Shown here piece by piece: positions 61,739 to 64,000 of a stretch of 64,000 nucleotides of DNA. Position numbers and translations under genes: made by a program. The notes beneath the pieces are model-generated. The model was given only the letters and a program-made list of their open reading frames with translations. It had not been told where the DNA came from and searched no databases. The stretch is from assembly GCA_027314025.1 (NCBI GenBank), contig DAHVCP010000023.1, forward strand, positions 53,763 through 117,762. Reading direction: 5' to 3'. Every line of letters starts with the position of its first letter. Positions within the stretch are counted from its first letter, which is position 1. The DNA is from Acidobacteriota bacterium. Lineage in GTDB: Bacteria; Acidobacteriota; Terriglobia; Terriglobales; SCQP01.

Positions 61739-63370
61739 TTACCGCACGTGCGCGGCGATCTCGGAAGCCAGGCCGCCGCCCTCGGCGCCGGCCGGCTCAT
61801 GTACCTGGTCCCGCCACGCGGGCACATCCAGGCTGTAGCGGTGCTCATGGATGGTTAGGCGGTTGCGCACCGACCAGTCATGTTGGTCAATTTGCAGCAA
61901 CACCGACGCCATCGGAATCCTGCCGGACCAGATATGCGGCTTCAGGCCCTCCATGAAGCGCTGGCCTTCGGTGTCGCCGCGCTTGCCCAGCGTCCAATGC
62001 ACCTTGTGGTACAGCACCTTTTCCATCATCGGATGCAGCGCCAGCTTGGCCGAGCGCTGCGGCGCGTCCACATAGACGCCGCGCATGCGCTTGGCGATGT
62101 TGCCGTAGTCGAAGGTGCGGCTCACCAGGTTCATGAACCCTTCCTGCAACTGGCGCGGCGTCATCTTCATCGGCACGAACACCGTGTGGTGGGCGTCGTA
62201 GAGCTTGGCCTTGACCGTCAGGATGCGGCCCTCGGCCAGAAACCGCCGCCACTGCCCAGCGGTGGGGGTCAGGATATTGAAGTATGGATACAGGACGTTA
62301 TTGCGGTCGAAGAAGTCGTAGGCCGCCTCGAAGCACGCCTCGGTGTCGTTGTCGGTGCCGAAGATGAAGCTGGTGATCACCTCCATGCCGTGCTGGCGCA
62401 TGGTTTGGATGGCGTCGTCGTACTTGAAGGCGATGTTGTGCAGCTTGTTGAAGGCGCGCAGCGTGTCCGGGTCTTGGCTCTCCAAGCCCATGAAGATGTT
62501 GTAAAAGCCCGCTTCCTCCAGCAGTTGCAGCGCTTCCTTGTCCTTGTACACGTTGATCGTCATCTGCGAGCCGAACACCGCCCGGAAGCCGGGATAGCGC
62601 TGGTTCAGCTTGATGATGGCGCGCAGCAGCGTCTTGAAGGTCTTGGGATGGCCGAAGATGTTGTCGTCCACGAAGAACAGCGGGCGATAGTAGATGCGCC
62701 CCAGCAGGTCGTTCTTGTAGATCACCTCCAGCTCGGCGGTCAGGTTCTCTGGCGATTTGTACCGCATGTCGTGGCCCAGCATCTGCACGATGGAGCAAAA
62801 CTCGCAGTCGAACGGGCAGCCGCGGCTGGCCTGGAGCGTCAAGCTGACGTGATGCAGCCAGTCCCAGCGCCGCACCCGCGGCAGGTGCCGCATCCGCGAC
62901 ATCTCCGTCTTGCTGCTTTGCTCGTAGATCGGCTGCAGCTTGCCATCCCGGGCGTCGGTGAGGATCTGTTCCCACAAATAATCGGCTTCGCTCACGCAGA
63001 TGGCGTCGGCGTGTTGCAGCGAGTTCTGGGGAATCATGAAGGGGTGGTAGCCGCCCAGCACCACCTTGACCCCGCGCTTGCGGAACTTGTCGGCGATTTG
63101 ATAGGCCCGGGTGGCGTTGGTGACCATCACGGTGATCGCCACCAAATCCACATCCGCGTTGAAATCAATGTCCGTCAGATTCTCGTTGACAATCTTCAGG
63201 TCCACCCAGTCCGGGGTTAGCGACGCCAGGGTCTCGATGCCGTTGAATTGCAGTCCGTAGCTGCGCCCCCGCAGGGGCCAAAATACCAGCTCGTGCACGC
63301 GCTCCTGGCTGAACTGGGTGCGCACCGCTGACTGCGGGTCGCGCTTGGGGTAGACGAGTAAAACGCGCAT
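61739..63370 (-). CDS. B12-binding radical SAM protein (DUF4070-type)
   Basis: A 543-residue protein. The N-terminal 140 residues form a cobalamin-binding Rossmann domain (MRVLLVYPKRDPQSAVRTQF, DLVAITVMVTNATRAYQIAD, VKVVLGGYHPFMIP); the radical SAM motif CxxxCxxC is in SRGCPFDCEFCSIVQMLGHD near residue 187. Residues 380-500 fit the DUF4070 region (LTPTAGQWRRFLAEGRILTV, KMTPRQLQEGFMNLVSRTFD). Relatives include hopanoid-modifying enzymes such as HpnP/HpnJ and other methylases; the substrate is not predictable. The ATG at 63370 has GGAGA 5 nt upstream. No hopanoid genes lie within the window. Confidence 0.87.
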   Translation of the reverse strand: MRVLLVYPKRDPQSAVRTQFSQERVHELVFWPLRGRSYGLQFNGIETLASLTPDWVDLKIVNENLTDIDFNADVDLVAITVMVTNATRAYQIADKFRKRGVKVVLGGYHPFMIPQNSLQHADAICVSEADYLWEQILTDARDGKLQPIYEQSSKTEMSRMRHLPRVRRWDWLHHVSLTLQASRGCPFDCEFCSIVQMLGHDMRYKSPENLTAELEVIYKNDLLGRIYYRPLFFVDDNIFGHPKTFKTLLRAIIKLNQRYPGFRAVFGSQMTINVYKDKEALQLLEEAGFYNIFMGLESQDPDTLRAFNKLHNIAFKYDDAIQTMRQHGMEVITSFIFGTDNDTEACFEAAYDFFDRNNVLYPYFNILTPTAGQWRRFLAEGRILTVKAKLYDAHHTVFVPMKMTPRQLQEGFMNLVSRTFDYGNIAKRMRGVYVDAPQRSAKLALHPMMEKVLYHKVHWTLGKRGDTEGQRFMEGLKPHIWSGRIPMASVLLQIDQHDWSVRNRLTIHEHRYSLDVPAWRDQVHEPAGAEGGGLASEIAAHVR

Positions 63371-63428
63371 GGGGATCTCCGGCCGGCTCAACGGCGGCGC
63401 GGCTTCCGCCGCACCCGGCCACATTGCC

Positions 63429-63495
63429 ACTGTAGCCGCTCAGCGGCGAAAGCCAAAGGAAATCTTTTCAGTGGTTGCATTTAGCCGTTCAGCGG
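63429..63495 (-). promoter_or_regulatory. Candidate promoter and twin palindromes upstream of the radical SAM gene
   Basis: On the minus strand TTGGCT (63451-63456) and TACAGT (63429-63434) are 16 bp apart, giving a 58-nt leader. The spacer contains the palindrome CCGCTCAGCGG (63436-63446), and a second, CCGTTCAGCGG, lies at 63485-63495. The region is part of the 333-bp divergent gap to the E2 gene, in which no gene was seen. Confidence 0.35.
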
Positions 63496-63703
63496 TCGCC
63501 AGCTCACGGCCAGCGGGCGGCGTGCCGCGCCACGGCGGTGAAGCGCTTGGTTCCGCGTCCCATTCCACCCCGTCTGGCCCCGCCGGATGCCCCCGCCGGC
63601 CGTCGCGCGTTGCCGGGTCGGGGGTTTCGTGGGACCATAAAAGGTCCGCCACGACGCCGCTCGGTGCGCCAGCGGCGAGCACGGAATCGTCGAGGATCGA
63701 ACT

Positions 63704-64000
63704 ATGCCCGTAGACGTCATCATGCCCCAGATGGGGGAATCCATTTTTGAAGGCACCGTCACCAAGTGGCTGAAAAAGCCGGGAGACAAGGTCCAACGCG
63801 ACGAGCCCCTATTTGAGATATCCACGGACAAGGTGGATGCCGAGATCCCCGCGCCGGCGGCGGGCGTGTTAAAGGAAATTAGGATCAGCGAAGGAAAAAC
63901 GGTGCAGGTGAACACCGTGGTCGCCGTCATTGACGATGCCGGCGCCGGGGCCGCGGCGCCTTCACCCGCCGCCCCCCAGCCCGCTGCCGCGCCGCCGCCG
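63704..64000 (+). CDS. Lipoyl-domain E2 acyltransferase subunit, N-terminal part
   Basis: The gene runs off the right edge; 99 codons are visible. Residues 1-77 are a complete lipoyl domain: [20 protein letters not shown], then [20 protein letters not shown] with the lipoylated lysine in [12 protein letters not shown]. An Ala/Pro-rich linker ([15 protein letters not shown]) follows, as in dihydrolipoamide acyltransferases of 2-oxoacid dehydrogenase complexes. The pyruvate, 2-oxoglutarate or branched-chain version cannot be told without the catalytic domain, although [12 protein letters not shown] is often seen in 2-oxoglutarate/branched-chain-type E2. Confidence 0.88.
   Translation, partial: MPVDVIMPQMGESIFEGTVTKWLKKPGDKVQRDEPLFEISTDKVDAEIPAPAAGVLKEIRISEGKTVQVNTVVAVIDDAGAGAAAPSPAAPQPAAAPPP

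Noticed and set aside
61880..63220. 446-codon plus-strand frame opposite the radical SAM gene
   Set aside because: Valine/histidine-rich antisense shadow; the minus strand has CxxxCxxC and the B12 domain.

Overview
This is a GC-rich bacterial chromosome segment, most likely from the phylum Acidobacteriota. The inference rests on a TonB-dependent receptor with an N-terminal carboxypeptidase-regulatory-like domain (35932-39261), a large MacB/FtsX-type permease without an adjacent ATPase (55691-58126), and a generally Gram-negative envelope gene set. No rRNA, tRNA, CRISPR array, integrase or complete insertion sequence was seen. The only RNA gene recognised is ssrA (tmRNA).

Layout. 1-7650 (minus strand): ispG, a bifunctional-nuclease-domain protein, miaB, a HicBA toxin-antitoxin pair, a small SRPBCC protein, an MFS transporter and a VOC protein. 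7651-15564: an envelope/stress region with a membrane-anchored rubrerythrin, a 66-residue protein sharing its leader, a secreted protein present as two paralogues, and between the paralogues a protease/beta-propeller/outer-membrane-barrel fusion. Intergenic DNA here is full of palindromic and dispersed repeats. 15565-18325 (plus): ssrA, then a visibly less GC-rich patch with an ArsR/AHSA1/DUF1801 operon, then an AhpD-like protein. 18483-23517 (minus): an EF-G-like GTPase, alanine racemase with an internal 21-bp minisatellite, and dnaB. 23704-28361: a TauE/SafE + DUF1634 transporter pair, a Cys/Met-metabolism PLP enzyme, an alkyltransferase-like protein, and fumarase C. 28412-34517 (minus): a two-gene AddAB-like helicase-nuclease. 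34699-42941: an esterase-like hydrolase, the TonB receptor, a Phd/PIN toxin-antitoxin pair, and a secreted GH2 enzyme. 42987-49833 (minus): a compact hexose-phosphate/pentose-phosphate operon, rpiB-tal-pgi-zwf-opcA-rpe, mostly joined by 4-bp ATGA overlaps. 49951-58126: M48 protease, class V aminotransferase, thioredoxin-like protein, POTRA lipoprotein, GH18-like protein and permease. 58446-64000: GAF/fRMsr-like protein, methyltransferase-purM-purN operon, B12-binding radical SAM protein, and the start of a lipoyl E2 subunit.

Two genome-scale habits stand out. First, many genes have a TANNNT-like -10 box ending 6-9 nt before the start codon, which implies leaderless transcripts; other genes have clear GGAGG-type ribosome binding sites. 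Second, short GC-rich repeats are dispersed between genes, and low-complexity Ala/Pro/Gly insertions interrupt housekeeping enzymes (Alr, Zwf, MiaB). At 26934-26948 a 15-bp palindrome appears to supply the start codon and -10 box of two divergent genes at once.

Long ORFs antisense to real genes are common because of the GC content and were left out. Starts were chosen from ribosome binding sites, -10 boxes, family alignment known from memory, and gene overlaps. No database search was possible.
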